Shown one piece after another: positions 44,510-53,413 of a DNA stretch of 64,000 bases. Below the pieces are notes generated by a model that searched no databases, was not told where the DNA came from, and worked only from the letters and a program-made list of their open reading frames with translations. Source of the stretch: an uncultured Bacillota bacterium (GTDB taxonomy: Bacteria > Bacillota_I > Bacilli_A > RFN20 > CAG-826); the NCBI GenBank assembly GCA_949289845.1, contig CASEPN010000002.1, positions 1-64,000 of the forward strand, given 5' to 3'. The position numbers and the translations under genes are program-made. How positions within the stretch are numbered: position 1 is the stretch's first letter; each line of letters starts with the position of its first letter.

Positions 44510-44752
44510 ATGCCTCACGTGGAGCCAAAGGAAGAGACAATCGCCATCCGCACCCCCTACATCACGCTGGGGCAGCTCTTGAAGTACGCGGACCTCATCG
44601 ACGAGGGCGCTATGGCGAAGCCCTACCTAGCGGAGGGGAGGGCGCTTGTGAACGGCGAGACGGAAACCCGGCGCGGAAGGAAGCTGTACCCTGGGGACAC
44701 CGTCCTTGCCGAGGGGCGCCTCATCCACCTGGTTCCCGAGGAAAGGGAATGA
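44510..44752 (+). CDS. yaaA: S4-domain protein YaaA
   Basis: An 80-residue RNA-binding S4 protein (ITLGQLLKYADLIDEGAMAK, then GRALVNGETETRRGRKLYPGD) always found between dnaN and recF in Firmicutes. It is thought to act in ribosome assembly. It overlaps recF by 4 nt (ATGA) and heads the yaaA-recF-gyrB-gyrA transcript. Confidence 0.95.
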   Translation: MPHVEPKEETIAIRTPYITLGQLLKYADLIDEGAMAKPYLAEGRALVNGETETRRGRKLYPGDTVLAEGRLIHLVPEERE

Positions 44753-45807
44753 TCCTTCGCTCCCTCACGCTCCTCCGCTTCCGCAACCACCGCAAGCTCA
44801 CGCTCGCCCCCTCCCTCGGGGCGAACGAGCTCGTCGGCGCGAACGGGGCCGGGAAGACGAACGTCCTCGAGGCGATCGACTTCCTCTCCCTCGGCCGCAG
44901 CTGGCGGACTTCCGACGTAGAGGAAGTCATCCAGGAGGGGGGAGGCGAGGCCTACATAAGAGGCGAGGTCGAGGAGGGCGGGATCCTTCGCCGGATCGAG
45001 GTCTCCTTCCGGTGCGGCGGGCGCGCAGTGCTTCTGGACGGGAAGCCGCTCGCGCGGCTCTCCGACCTCCGGGGCGCCTTCTCCGCCGTCCGCTTTACGC
45101 CGGAGGATGTCTCCCTCTTCCGGGGGCCGCCTTCGGGGAGGAGGGCCTTCCTCGACGAGTCGCTCTCCCGCCTCTCCGGGGACTATCTCCTCGCCTACGG
45201 GCGCTTCCGCCACCTCCTGGAGGAACGGAACCGCGCTCTCAAAAAGGGCAAGTGGGGACCGCTCCTGGAGACGCTCACGGAGCGCCTGGCCCTCGAGGAG
45301 GAGGGGGTCGAGGATCTGAGAGGCCGCTTCCTCCAGCGCCTTGAGAAGGCGTTCGGGAAGCTCTCGGAGGCGCTCCTTGGCCAAGGGCGCGACCCAAAGG
45401 TCCGCCTGAGGCGCTTCCTCGAGCCCGGGGAAGGCTTCGCGAGAAGGGCTATTGCCTTCCACCTCTCGCAGAAGGAGAGGGACCTCGCGCTGGGGAGCAC
45501 GCAGTCGGGGCCCCAGAGGGACGACCTCCTCGTCAGCCTGGACGGCCGCGAGGCGGCCTCCTACGCCTCCCAGGGGGAAAGCAGGGCCCTCGCCCTCGCC
45601 CTCCGCTTGGCCCCCGCCCTGATCCCGAAGGGGGCGGCGAGGCCCGTGGTCCTCCTGGACGACGTCTTCGGGGAGCTGGACCAGGAGAGAAGGAGGCGGC
45701 TCGTCGCCCTCCTCCCCGGGCTCGGGCAAAGCTTCATCACCGGCACGACCTCGCACGTCGCGGGAGCGCGCCACATCCATATCGGCAAAAAAGACTCGGA
45801 GGAATGA
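44749..45807 (+). CDS. recF: DNA replication/repair protein RecF
   Basis: A 352-residue SMC-like ATPase that helps load RecA at gaps with RecO and RecR. Walker A GANGAGKTNVLEAI (about 30-43), signature YASQGESRALALALRLA and Walker B PVVLLDDVFGELD. GAGGAAAGGG lies just before the ATG. Confidence 0.97.
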   Translation: MILRSLTLLRFRNHRKLTLAPSLGANELVGANGAGKTNVLEAIDFLSLGRSWRTSDVEEVIQEGGGEAYIRGEVEEGGILRRIEVSFRCGGRAVLLDGKPLARLSDLRGAFSAVRFTPEDVSLFRGPPSGRRAFLDESLSRLSGDYLLAYGRFRHLLEERNRALKKGKWGPLLETLTERLALEEEGVEDLRGRFLQRLEKAFGKLSEALLGQGRDPKVRLRRFLEPGEGFARRAIAFHLSQKERDLALGSTQSGPQRDDLLVSLDGREAASYASQGESRALALALRLAPALIPKGAARPVVLLDDVFGELDQERRRRLVALLPGLGQSFITGTTSHVAGARHIHIGKKDSEE

Positions 45808-45809
45808 GC

Positions 45810-47849
45810 ATGCAGGACGAAGAAAAGAAGGAAGCCCGGGACGAAGACGGCATCACCTACGGCGCCGTCGAGGTCCCCGCGAACGAAAGGGCGGTCGAGA
45901 AGGCCGACGCGGAGTACACCGCGGCGAACATCCAGGTTCTGAAGGGACTGGAGGCCGTCAGGACGCGCCCGGGCATGTACATCGCCACCACGGCGGCCCC
46001 GGGCCTTCACCACCTCGTTTGGGAGATCGTCGACAACGCGATCGACGAGGCGCTGGCCGGCTACTGCAGCCACATCTCGGTGACCCTCAACAAGGACGGG
46101 TCGGTGACCGTCACCGACGACGGGCGCGGCATCCCCGTCGACGTCGTCCAGGACTCCGGGCTATCCGGCGTCGAGACCGCCTTCACCATCCTTCACGCCG
46201 GCGGCAAGTTCGGCGAAGGGGGCGGCTACAAGGTCTCGGGCGGACTCCACGGCGTCGGCGCCTCGGTCGTGAACGCCCTCTCCGAGTGGTGCGAGGTCGA
46301 GGTCAAGAAGGCAGGCGGACTCTACCGCGTCCGCTTCGAGAACGGCGGGAACATCGTCGCTCCCCTGACCCGGGTCGGGGACGTCCCGGAAAGCGAGCAC
46401 GGCACCAAGGTCACTTTCAAGCCCGACGCCCAGATTTTCACCGAGACGACCGTCTACAACTACGACACCATCCGGAACCACCTCCGGCAGATGGCCTTCC
46501 TGAACGGCGGCGTTGAGATCGCCCTCCATGACCTCCGCGGGGAGGAGCCCGTCGGGGAGACGTTCCGCTACGAGGGCGGCATCCGCGAGTACGTCGCCTT
46601 CATCAACTCCGGGAAGACGCCGATCGCCCCGGAGGTCATCTACTGCCAGGGGGCCGAGGAGGTCACCCTCGTCTCCGGCGAGAAGCTTCGCATCTACTGC
46701 GAGGTCGCCCTCCAGTGGACGGACTACTACAACTCCGACGGCATCTATTCCTTCTGCAACAACATCTCCACGAAGGAAGGCGGGACGCACGTCGAGGGGT
46801 TCAACCTCGCCCTCAACCGCGTGATCAACGAGTACGCCCGCAAGGCGAAGCTCCTGGGCGAGAAGGACCCGAACCTCGCCACCGACGACTGCCGCGAAGG
46901 CCTCACCTGCGTCATCTCCGCCAAGCACCCCAACCCCCAGTACGAGGGCCAGACGAAGACGAAGCTCGGGAATAGCGAGGTCCGCAAGATCGTCTCGGCG
47001 ATCGTGGGCGAGCAGCTCATGCAGTTCCTCATGGAGCACCCCGTCTCCGCCCGGGCGATCGTCGAGAAGGCGAAGCTCGCCGCGAAGGGCAGGATCGCCG
47101 CCCAGAAAGCCCGCGAGACCGCCAGGAAGGGCGCCCTCGGCATCAGCTCCCTCCCCGGGAAGCTCGCCGACTGCTCGAGCAAGGACCCGGAGGTCTGCGA
47201 GCTCTACATCGTCGAGGGGAACTCCGCCGGCGGCTCCGCCAAGAACGGGCGCGACCGCGAGACCCAGGCCGTCCTTCCCCTTAGGGGGAAGATCCTCAAC
47301 GTCGAGAAGGCCCGCGAGGAGCGGATCTTCAAGAACGCCGAGATCGGCAACATGATCCTTGCCATCGGGGGCGGCATCCGCGAGAACTTCGACGTCTCGA
47401 AGATCCGCTACCACAAGATCGTCATCATGACGGACGCGGACGTCGACGGCGACCACATCCGCATCCTGCTCCTGACCTTCTTCTACCGCTTCATGCGGCC
47501 TCTTATCGAGGGCGGATACGTCTATATCGCCCAGCCGCCCCTATACAAGATTGACTACAAGGGGAACGCCTACTACGCCTATAACGACGCCGAACTTGAG
47601 AAGCTGAAGCGCGCCCTCCAGCTCCGCGAGGGCTACCCCTTCCAGCGCTACAAGGGGCTTGGCGAGATGGACGCCCAGCAGCTTTGGGAGACCACGATGG
47701 ACCCCAAGGTCCGCAAGATGATCCGCATTACCCTCGAGGACGCCGTCGAGGCGGAGAAGGTGTTCACCGACCTCATGGGCGACGAGGTTCTGCCCCGCAA
47801 GAAGTTCATCAGCGAGAACGCCCGTTTCGCGGAGAATCTCGACTACTAG
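45810..47849 (+). CDS. gyrB: DNA gyrase subunit B
   Basis: A 679-residue gyrase ATPase subunit. GHKL ATPase motifs (EIVDNAIDEALAGYC, DDGRGIPVD, GGKFGEGGGYKVSGGLHGVG), Toprim with EGNSAGGSAKNGRD and TDADVDGDHIR, and the C-terminal GyrA-binding segment. The ATG at 45810 lies 7 nt after GGAGG; an ATG two codons earlier overlaps the recF stop but sits too close to that site. The N-terminus has about 35 extra charged residues. Confidence 0.98.
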   Translation: MQDEEKKEARDEDGITYGAVEVPANERAVEKADAEYTAANIQVLKGLEAVRTRPGMYIATTAAPGLHHLVWEIVDNAIDEALAGYCSHISVTLNKDGSVTVTDDGRGIPVDVVQDSGLSGVETAFTILHAGGKFGEGGGYKVSGGLHGVGASVVNALSEWCEVEVKKAGGLYRVRFENGGNIVAPLTRVGDVPESEHGTKVTFKPDAQIFTETTVYNYDTIRNHLRQMAFLNGGVEIALHDLRGEEPVGETFRYEGGIREYVAFINSGKTPIAPEVIYCQGAEEVTLVSGEKLRIYCEVALQWTDYYNSDGIYSFCNNISTKEGGTHVEGFNLALNRVINEYARKAKLLGEKDPNLATDDCREGLTCVISAKHPNPQYEGQTKTKLGNSEVRKIVSAIVGEQLMQFLMEHPVSARAIVEKAKLAAKGRIAAQKARETARKGALGISSLPGKLADCSSKDPEVCELYIVEGNSAGGSAKNGRDRETQAVLPLRGKILNVEKAREERIFKNAEIGNMILAIGGGIRENFDVSKIRYHKIVIMTDADVDGDHIRILLLTFFYRFMRPLIEGGYVYIAQPPLYKIDYKGNAYYAYNDAELEKLKRALQLREGYPFQRYKGLGEMDAQQLWETTMDPKVRKMIRITLEDAVEAEKVFTDLMGDEVLPRKKFISENARFAENLDY

Positions 47850-47861
47850 GAGGAGCAATCC

Positions 47862-50522
47862 ATGGATAACGAAGAAAAGAAGCCCGATCTGCAGGGTTCC
47901 CCCTCCGGGGACGAGAGGGAAGAGACCCCCAGGGCAGGCATTGAGAGCGGGCTCACCGACCGCGAGATCGTCAACGAGGTGCGTTCCGCCTTCCTCGCCT
48001 ACTCGATGTCGGTCATCACCGCCCGCGCGATCCCGGACGTCCGTGATGGGCTGAAGCCCGTCCAGCGGCGCGTCATCTACGGGATGCAGCTGATGGGCAT
48101 GACGCCCGGGAAGCCCTACAAGAAGTCTGCGAAGGTCGTCGGCGACGTCATGGGCCGCTTCCACCCCCACGGCGACTCCGCGATCTACATGACGCTCGTC
48201 CGCCTCGCGCAGGAGTTCTCGCTCCGCTATCCCCTCGTGGACGGGCACGGGAACTTCGGCTCCATCGACGGGGACGAGGCCGCCGCCATGCGTTACACCG
48301 AGGCCAGGATGGCGAGGCTCGCCGTCGAGATGGTCGACGGGCTTGACGAGGACACTGTCGACTGGGCGGACAACTACGACGGCACAGAGAAGGAGCCGAC
48401 CGTCCTTCCCTCGCGCTTCCCCAACCTCATCGTGAACGGCTCGGAAGGAATCGCGGTCGGCATGGCCACCAACATGCCCTCCCACAACCTTTCGGAGACG
48501 ATCGACGCGATCTGCGCCCTTGCCAAGGACCCTGGCCTCGACGTCCTCGACATCATGGCGCGCTATCTCCACGGCCCTGACTTCCCCACCGGGGGCGTCA
48601 TTCTCGGGCGCGGAGGGATCCGCGACTACTTCCAGACTGGCGTGGGCACCGTCTCCATCCGCTCGCGCTACAGGATCGAGGAGCTTTCCGGCGGGCGCTC
48701 CCGCATCATCGTCACCGAGATCCCTTACCAGGTGAACAAGGCGACGATGGTGGAGGGCATCGCCCAGCTCGTCCGCGACAAGGTCGTCGACGGCATCAGC
48801 GACCTTCGCGACGAGAGCAACAAGGAAGGGATCCGCGTCGTCATCGACGTCAAGCACGGCTTCGTCCCCGAGGTCGTCTGCAACAACCTCCTCAAGCACT
48901 CCCAGCTCCAGGTCAACTTCGGCGTCATCAACCTCTGCCTTGTCAACGGCGAGCCGAAGACGCTCGGCATGAAGGAGATGCTCCAGAACTACATCGATTT
49001 CCAGACCGAGGTCCTGACGAGGAGGACGAGGTTCCGCCTCAACCGCGACCTCCGGAGGAGCCACATCCTCGAGGGCCTCATCCTCGCCCACGACAACATC
49101 GACGAGGTCATCGCCCTTATCCGGAGCTCCCAAAGCGACGAAGAAAGCACTGCGAAGCTGAAGGCGCGCTTCTCCCTATCCGACGAGCAGTGCCAGGCCA
49201 TCCTCGCCATGACCCTCCGTCGCCTCCAGGGCCTCGAGCAAGGGAAGCTCCACCAGGAGCTGGACGAGCTTGCGAGGAGCATCGCCGAGTACCGCCGGCT
49301 CCTCAGCGACCAGGCGAACATCATCGACCTCATGATCGAGGAGCTCCTCGAGATCAAGCGGAAGTACGGCGACCGCCGCCTCACCGAGATCAGCGACGAG
49401 GCCGCCTCTATCGACTCGGAATCGCTCATCCCCGAAAAGGAAATCGTCATCATCCTGACGAAGAACGGCTACGTGAAGAGGATGGACGACGACACCTTCC
49501 GCACCCAGAACCGGGGCGGGAGGGGCGTGACCGGCATCCGCATGGTCGCCGGCGACGTCGCCAACATCGTCATCCACGCCCGCACCCACACTGACCTCCT
49601 CTTCTTCTCCAGCTTCGGGAAGGTGTACCGCATCCGCGGCTATATGCTCCCCGACGGGGCCCGCGATTCGAAGGGCATCCCCGCGGTCAACCTCCTCCGC
49701 CTGGACGAGGGCGAGCAGGTCGTCTCGATCGTGCCTTGCGACGACTATCCGGAGGGCGAATACCTCCTCTTCTGCACGAGGAACGGCCTTGCCAAGAGGA
49801 CGCCCCTCTCGGAGTTCAGCAACATCAACGTGAACGGGAAGCGGGCGCTCGTCCTCCGCGAGGGAGACTCCCTCCTCGGGGTGAAGCGCACCGACGGGAC
49901 CGCGATCATCTCCATCGCTTCCTCCTCCGGCAGGGTCTGCTCCTTCCGTGAGGAAGAGATCCGTCCGATGAGCAGGGGTGCGAGCGGCGTCCGCGGCATT
50001 CGCCTCGAGGGCGAGGAGGAGGCGATCGACCTCACCACCTCGCTCGAGGGCGACAAGATCCTCGTCCTCACCACCCGTGGCTTCGGGAAGATCAGCTACG
50101 CGAAGGACACCACCGTCACCGACGAGGACGGGACCGCGCACCACTACGACGGCTATCGCCTGACGAGCCGCGGCTCCAAGGGCGTGCTCTCCCTCAAGAT
50201 GAGCGCGAAGAACGGCGAGCTCGCCGCGATGAGGGCCGTCCAGGGGGATGAGGATCTCATGGTCATCACCACCAGCGGCATCGTCATCCGCACGCCCCTC
50301 GACCAGGTCAAGGTGTGCGGGCGGAACACCCAGGGCGTCATCATCATCCGCCTCGAGGGCAGGCAGAAGGTCGCCTCGATCGCGATCCTCCCTCACCAGG
50401 AGAAGCCCCTTGACGAGGAAGGGGAGGAGGCCGAGGACGAGGTGAATCCCTCCCTTGCCCCTGAGGAAGAGGCCGCCCCGGAGGCCCCTGTCCATAACCC
50501 GACCCCGGACGAGGTGGAGTAG
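47862..50522 (+). CDS. gyrA: DNA gyrase subunit A
   Basis: An 886-residue gyrase breakage-reunion subunit. The catalytic Tyr lies in AAAMRYTEARM, with the QRDR region HPHGDSAIYMTLVRLAQ before it. The C-terminal six-blade pinwheel contains the GyrA box QNRGGRGVTG, which separates it from topoisomerase IV ParC. The C-terminus is a Glu/Pro-rich tail. AGGAGG lies 6 to 7 nt before the ATG. Confidence 0.98.
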   Translation: MDNEEKKPDLQGSPSGDEREETPRAGIESGLTDREIVNEVRSAFLAYSMSVITARAIPDVRDGLKPVQRRVIYGMQLMGMTPGKPYKKSAKVVGDVMGRFHPHGDSAIYMTLVRLAQEFSLRYPLVDGHGNFGSIDGDEAAAMRYTEARMARLAVEMVDGLDEDTVDWADNYDGTEKEPTVLPSRFPNLIVNGSEGIAVGMATNMPSHNLSETIDAICALAKDPGLDVLDIMARYLHGPDFPTGGVILGRGGIRDYFQTGVGTVSIRSRYRIEELSGGRSRIIVTEIPYQVNKATMVEGIAQLVRDKVVDGISDLRDESNKEGIRVVIDVKHGFVPEVVCNNLLKHSQLQVNFGVINLCLVNGEPKTLGMKEMLQNYIDFQTEVLTRRTRFRLNRDLRRSHILEGLILAHDNIDEVIALIRSSQSDEESTAKLKARFSLSDEQCQAILAMTLRRLQGLEQGKLHQELDELARSIAEYRRLLSDQANIIDLMIEELLEIKRKYGDRRLTEISDEAASIDSESLIPEKEIVIILTKNGYVKRMDDDTFRTQNRGGRGVTGIRMVAGDVANIVIHARTHTDLLFFSSFGKVYRIRGYMLPDGARDSKGIPAVNLLRLDEGEQVVSIVPCDDYPEGEYLLFCTRNGLAKRTPLSEFSNINVNGKRALVLREGDSLLGVKRTDGTAIISIASSSGRVCSFREEEIRPMSRGASGVRGIRLEGEEEAIDLTTSLEGDKILVLTTRGFGKISYAKDTTVTDEDGTAHHYDGYRLTSRGSKGVLSLKMSAKNGELAAMRAVQGDEDLMVITTSGIVIRTPLDQVKVCGRNTQGVIIIRLEGRQKVASIAILPHQEKPLDEEGEEAEDEVNPSLAPEEEAAPEAPVHNPTPDEVE

Positions 50523-50525
50523 CGC

Positions 50526-51533
50526 GTGAAGGCGCTGGTTCGCTACCAGGCGGGGAAGGGGGATCCCCCCTACCTCGCCGTCAGGCTCCGGAAGAACATA
50601 AAGGGCGCCCTCGAGAGCACCGATGCGCAGCTCGTCGACAGCCTCGACGCCAGTCCTTCAATCGTCCATTTGATCTCGCCGGAGGACGGCCCCTTCCTCG
50701 AGAAGGCGCGGGAGTACGGCGCGAAGGTCGTCGTGAGCGCCCTTTACGCGGAGGGGGAGCCTTCCGCCTCCTATCTTGGCGACAAGGAGGAGGACGGCTT
50801 CCGTCCGGTCAAGCCCCGGGCGCTGCGGATGCTCCGCCATGCGGACGCTGTCTTCGTCCCCGGGCTCAAGGAGAAGGGCGTCCTCGTCGACTCCGGGATC
50901 CCCTCTTCGAAGATCGAGATTCTTTCCCCGGGCGTGAACGTGTCCCGCTTCGAGGGTCTCGACCCTGTGGAAAGGGACGTGTTCCGCCAATACTTCAACA
51001 TCCGGGACGGAGAGAAGGTCGCCGTCGTCTTCGGCGACTACGAGAACGGCAAGATATTCAAGACTCTAGAAGAAATCGCCGGCAATCTCCTCTCCTTTCG
51101 TCTGATTTTCATCGGATACGAGAAGCATCGGGCTTTCATGAGCTCGAGGAGGAGGCGCATTTCCCGAAGGGGTCCGAAGAACATGCGCTTCGAGGCGATC
51201 CTCGAGGACGACGTCTTCCGGAGCCTCCTTCGCTCCGCCTCCTTCGCCCTTTTCATGGGCGAGGCCCCGCGGATCCTCACCCTGGAGGCGATGGCGTCCA
51301 AGACCCCTATCTTCCTTTATAAGGACCCCGGCTACGGGACCCAGTTCCGTCCCGGGGAGAACGTGATTCTCGCCGAGACGCCCCCCGCCCTCATCAAGGC
51401 GGTCGAATCGCGCGTTGCCGGGGACTATGATTCCCTTGTCGAGCGGGCCTACCGCCTCGCTCGCGCGGAGTCGCTCTTAGATCTCGGGAAGCGGCTCCTG
51501 ATGCGCTACCGGCAGATTGCCGGGGAGGAATGA
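50526..51533 (+). CDS. GT-B fold glycosyltransferase, family 4-like
   Basis: A 335-residue protein with the GT-B plan. The N-terminal half ends with DSGIPSSKIEILSPGVNVSRF, typical of GT4 linkers. The C-terminal half has VVFGDYENGKIF and the nucleotide-sugar site SFALFMGEAPRILTLEAMASKTPIFLY (E...E pattern). Acceptor is unknown; in related Firmicutes such enzymes glucosylate diacylglycerol. The GTG start follows GGAG at 6 nt, 3 bp after gyrA, so it is cotranscribed with gyrase and serS. Confidence 0.8.
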   Translation: MKALVRYQAGKGDPPYLAVRLRKNIKGALESTDAQLVDSLDASPSIVHLISPEDGPFLEKAREYGAKVVVSALYAEGEPSASYLGDKEEDGFRPVKPRALRMLRHADAVFVPGLKEKGVLVDSGIPSSKIEILSPGVNVSRFEGLDPVERDVFRQYFNIRDGEKVAVVFGDYENGKIFKTLEEIAGNLLSFRLIFIGYEKHRAFMSSRRRRISRRGPKNMRFEAILEDDVFRSLLRSASFALFMGEAPRILTLEAMASKTPIFLYKDPGYGTQFRPGENVILAETPPALIKAVESRVAGDYDSLVERAYRLARAESLLDLGKRLLMRYRQIAGEE

Positions 51534-51535
51534 TC

Positions 51536-52813
51536 ATGATCGATTGGAAGCTAATCGAAGAGAAGCCGGACTACGTGAGGGAGGCCCTCCTTAAGAAAGG
51601 GTGGGACTTCGACCCCGAGCCGGTGCTTACCATGTTCCGGCGGAGGAGGGAACTCCTCCACTCCGTCGAGGCGAACAAGGCCGAGCAGAACCGCCTGACC
51701 GCCAAGGTCCCGGCGATGAAGAAAGCGGGCGAGGACCCCTCGCCCATCTTCCGCGAGGTCAAGCGCCTCGCCCAGGAGAACAAGGATCAGGAAGCTGAGT
51801 TGAAGGGAGTCGAGGAGGGCATCCAGAAGGCCATCGAGGTGCTCCCGAACCTCCCCGACCCCGATCTTCTTGCCGGCGGGAAGGAGAACAACCAGCCGGT
51901 CCGCGAGTGGGGCGAGAAGCGCACCTTCTCCTTCGAGCCCAAGGACCACGTGACCCTGGCGGAGAACCTCGGGATCATCGACTACCGCCGCGCGGCGAAG
52001 ATCTCGGGCTCCGGGACATGGATCTACGTCGGTGACGGGGCGAGGCTCGAGTGGGCCCTCCTCAACTACTTCATCGCCGCCCATCTCCGGGACGGCTACA
52101 CCTTCATCCTTCCCCCGCATCTCCTCAACGTCGAAAGCGGATATACCTCCGGCCAGTTCCCCAAGTTCAGGGACGAGGTGTTCTACATGGAGGGGATCGA
52201 GCCCAGGAAGTTCCTCCTTCCGACCGCGGAGACGGCGCTCGTGAACCTCCACCGGAACGAGATCCTCGCCCTTGAGGACCTTCCGAGGAAATACTTCGCC
52301 TACACCCCCTGCTACCGCAAGGAGGCCGGAAGCTACCGCACCGAGGAGCGCGGCATGATCCGCGGCTACCAGTTCAACAAGGTCGAGATGGTGCAGTATA
52401 CGGAGGATGACAAGAGCGACGTCGCCTTCGAGGAGATGGTGAGGAAGGCCGAGGAGCTCCTCCAGGGGCTCGGTCTCTGCTACCGCCTGGACAAGCTCGC
52501 GGCGGGCGACTGCTCCCACTCGATGGCGAGAACCTACGACATCGAGGTGTGGATTCCCTCGATGGGCATCTACAAGGAGGTCAGCAGCGTCTCCAACGCG
52601 CGGGACTACCAGGCCAGGCGCGGGATGGTCCGCTACCGCGACGCCCAGGGGAAGATCCACTTCTGCCACACGCTGAACGGATCAGGTCTTGCCACCTCCC
52701 GGGTGTTCCCCGCCCTGCTCGAGCAGTGCCAGCAGGAGGACGGATCGATCCTCATCCCGGAGGCCCTCAGGCCCTACATGGGCGGGCAGGAAAGGATTCT
52801 CCCGAGGAAGTAA
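51536..52813 (+). CDS. serS: Seryl-tRNA synthetase
   Basis: A 425-residue class II SerRS: N-terminal coiled-coil arm (about 30-105) that binds the long variable arm of tRNA-Ser, motif 2 (YRKEAGSYRTEERGMIRGYQF) and motif 3 (LNGSGLATSRVFPALLE). The ATG at 51536 lies 7 nt after GGAGG. An ATG two codons earlier overlaps the GT stop. Confidence 0.98.
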   Translation: MIDWKLIEEKPDYVREALLKKGWDFDPEPVLTMFRRRRELLHSVEANKAEQNRLTAKVPAMKKAGEDPSPIFREVKRLAQENKDQEAELKGVEEGIQKAIEVLPNLPDPDLLAGGKENNQPVREWGEKRTFSFEPKDHVTLAENLGIIDYRRAAKISGSGTWIYVGDGARLEWALLNYFIAAHLRDGYTFILPPHLLNVESGYTSGQFPKFRDEVFYMEGIEPRKFLLPTAETALVNLHRNEILALEDLPRKYFAYTPCYRKEAGSYRTEERGMIRGYQFNKVEMVQYTEDDKSDVAFEEMVRKAEELLQGLGLCYRLDKLAAGDCSHSMARTYDIEVWIPSMGIYKEVSSVSNARDYQARRGMVRYRDAQGKIHFCHTLNGSGLATSRVFPALLEQCQQEDGSILIPEALRPYMGGQERILPRK

Positions 52814-52818
52814 TCCGC

Positions 52819-52824
52819 TATAAT
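52819..52824 (+). promoter_or_regulatory. SRP RNA promoter -10
   Basis: A perfect TATAAT lies 6 bp before the predicted 5' end of the SRP RNA. No clear -35. Confidence 0.75.
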
Positions 52825-52830
52825 CCGAAC

Positions 52831-52908
52831 GCCACCGCGAGGGCGGAAGGCCGAACCAGGTCAGGCGGGGAACCGAGCAGCCTTAAGGCCGGATGCCTTG
52901 CGCGGTGG
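52831..52908 (+). ncRNA. ffs: Small bacterial signal recognition particle RNA (4.5S type)
   Basis: The ends pair (CCACCGCG with CGCGGTGG) and the apex carries the invariant domain IV: CCAGGTCAGG, a CGG-GGAA-CCG tetraloop stem, then AGCAGCC. The CGG/CCG replaces the usual TCC/GGA, a compensatory change that supports the fold. It binds Ffh to target membrane proteins. A T-rich tract follows. The place between serS and tadA is common in Firmicutes. Confidence 0.95.
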
Positions 52909-52940
52909 TTTTCTTTTCGCCTTGGTAGGAAAATCCGCTT

Positions 52941-53399
52941 ATGGACGACAAGGAGCTCATGGGACTTGCCCTCGAGGAGGCGAGGAAGGCCGCCTCGGAA
53001 GGAGAGGTGCCCGTTGGGGCTGCCCTTTCCCTGGACGGGAAGGTCGTCGCCCTCGGACATAACGAAAGGGAGAAGGGGCTAGATATATCCGCCCACGCGG
53101 AGATCGTCGCCCTCCGGAAGGCCGCGCGGGAGCTTGGCTCCTGGAGGCTCAGGAACGCGACGCTTTACGTGACCCTCGAGCCCTGCCTGATGTGCGCCGG
53201 CGCGATCCTCCAGTCCCATGTGGGAAGGCTGGTCTTCGGGACGAAGGACCCGAAGGACGGGGCGATCGTGTCGCGCTATCGGGTTTATGACACGCCCTCG
53301 CTTCACGAGCGCCCGCTTGTGGACTTCGGAGTCCTTGAGGAAGAATGCTCCGCCCTGCTCTCCCTTTGGTTCCAGAGGAAAAGGGGCGGGCAGGAATAG
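52941..53399 (+). CDS. tadA: tRNA-specific adenosine deaminase
   Basis: A 152-residue zinc deaminase converting A34 to inosine in tRNA-Arg(ACG). HAE (zinc His and catalytic Glu) and PCLMC (zinc cysteines) are present. The Shine-Dalgarno TAGGA is about 11 nt before the ATG. It follows the SRP RNA and may be read through from it. Confidence 0.96.
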   Translation: MDDKELMGLALEEARKAASEGEVPVGAALSLDGKVVALGHNEREKGLDISAHAEIVALRKAARELGSWRLRNATLYVTLEPCLMCAGAILQSHVGRLVFGTKDPKDGAIVSRYRVYDTPSLHERPLVDFGVLEEECSALLSLWFQRKRGGQE

Positions 53400-53413
53400 C
53401 TCGGGGACCTTCT